This document shows, one piece after another, positions 63,579-64,000 of a stretch of DNA of 64,000 bases (positions are counted from its first letter, which is position 1; each line of letters begins with the position of its first letter). The notes below the pieces were generated by a model. The model had not been told where the DNA came from, searched no databases, and worked only from the letters and a program-made list of their open reading frames with translations. A program made the translations under genes and the position numbers. This DNA comes from Flavobacterium paronense. Its GTDB lineage: Bacteria; Bacteroidota; Bacteroidia; Flavobacteriales; Flavobacteriaceae. The stretch lies in contig NZ_JAUFQN010000019.1 of assembly GCF_030409795.1 (NCBI RefSeq), positions 3,100,001 through 3,164,000 on the forward strand. The letters run 5' to 3'.

Positions 63579-64000
63579 TTATTCATTATCTGAGGCATAC
63601 CATTCGGCAAAAGACGTTTCCGTTTCCTGCAATTTTAACGAATGTAATTTGATGTCATCTGGCAAACGATTTATAATTTTTTGGGCAAAATCAGTTACCA
63701 TATTTTCACTGGTTGGTTGGTAATCTACCAAAATAACATGATGTCCGCGATTTTTTAATTCGGCTGCTAATTCAACGTGTGGCGTATTTTTATTAAAAAC
63801 TGTAGCATGATCAAAAGCATCAACGATTTCTTCTTTTACAATTTTTTTCAAATCAGAAAAGTCAATCACCATTCCAAATTTCACATTGGAGTTGTCTGAA
63901 ATAGGTTTGCCTATAACTGTCACCGAGAGTTTGTAACTGTGCCCGTGAACATTTTTGCATTTGCCATCATAACCATAAAGAGCATGTCCGGTTTCGAAAG
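63579..64000 (-). CDS. queD: 6-carboxytetrahydropterin synthase, partial (5' end beyond the window)
   Basis: Minus-strand gene cut by the right edge of the window. Reading on past the apparent GTG start at 63923 gives FETGHALYGYDGKCKNVHGH, which is the conserved start of QueD with the zinc-binding His residues. At least 140 codons are visible. It then shows FGMVIDFSDLKKIVKEEI, FDHATVFNK and PTSENM. It makes 6-carboxytetrahydropterin for queuosine. The shorter start at 63923 would lack the zinc site and is rejected. Confidence 0.92.
   Translation of the reverse strand, partial: FETGHALYGYDGKCKNVHGHSYKLSVTVIGKPISDNSNVKFGMVIDFSDLKKIVKEEIVDAFDHATVFNKNTPHVELAAELKNRGHHVILVDYQPTSENMVTDFAQKIINRLPDDIKLHSLKLQETETSFAEWYASDNE

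Noticed and set aside
63579..63923. queD as a complete 114-residue gene starting with GTG at 63923
   Set aside because: The zinc-binding His segment lies upstream of that GTG and continues in frame to the window edge, so the gene is partial.

Overview
The window looks like chromosome of a Flavobacterium-type member of the Bacteroidota. The DNA is AT-rich and Shine-Dalgarno sequences are mostly absent. Several promoters match the TTTG / TAnnTTTG pattern of this phylum. Family-specific features include a b558-type sdhCAB operon, a MurF-alanine racemase fusion, a type IX secretion C-terminal domain, a PID-CTERM-like miniprotein, a TonB receptor with an N-terminal carboxypeptidase-like domain, and GH92 mannosidase. 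Fifty-five protein genes (one cut by the right edge) and one tRNA are supported.

Layout. 0-18.3 kb: AddB-like nuclease, alpha/beta hydrolase, M24 aminopeptidase, a lipoprotein, sdhCAB, a secreted EEP hydrolase, GH92 mannosidase and nitrilase-family amidase, an Ig-like lipoprotein, ComF and glycyl-tRNA synthetase. 18.6-29.7 kb is an accessory-looking signalling and secretion region: a LytTR regulator with an unusual receiver, two NarL-type regulators, two TPR-containing HisKA_3 sensor kinases, two secreted proteins that share almost the same 5' leader and signal peptide but have unrelated mature parts (each followed by a different exported protein), a 21-bp tandem-repeat array, and a small secreted Gly-rich repeat peptide. 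29.8-42.3 kb: housekeeping genes thiL, lepA, dusB, a LolE-like permease, rbfA, mce, a CAT-anticodon tRNA, riboflavin synthase, pdxA, and the operon DUF177-rpmF-fabH-accB-accC. 42.4-54.3 kb: S9 peptidase, a T9SS metallopeptidase, a DAO-family oxidoreductase, mtgA, a His/Cys-rich small protein with a TonB receptor, asd and mscL. 54.4-64 kb: murF-alr, tdk, an acidic protein with rsmI, adenine deaminase, recJ, lpxH and partial queD.

The most interesting part is 20.3-22.95 kb. Two direct repeats of 64 bp (58/64 identical by eye), each holding a perfect palindrome, bracket two cassettes. Each cassette is a shared-leader secreted protein followed by an exported partner. The block lies between a response regulator and a sensor kinase that would otherwise be neighbours. 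The organisation resembles modular effector/partner cassettes, but no function can be assigned from sequence alone. A second notable signal is a short repeat resembling an intergenic element (40.9 kb) that appears three times, in frame, inside the acidic protein gene at 57.6-58.6 kb. Other interspersed elements (two copies of a tagccccgattg...cggaaagcggg element, and single copies of other repeat types) sit in intergenic gaps.

All calls rest on reading the sequence and on knowledge of protein families; no database search was run.
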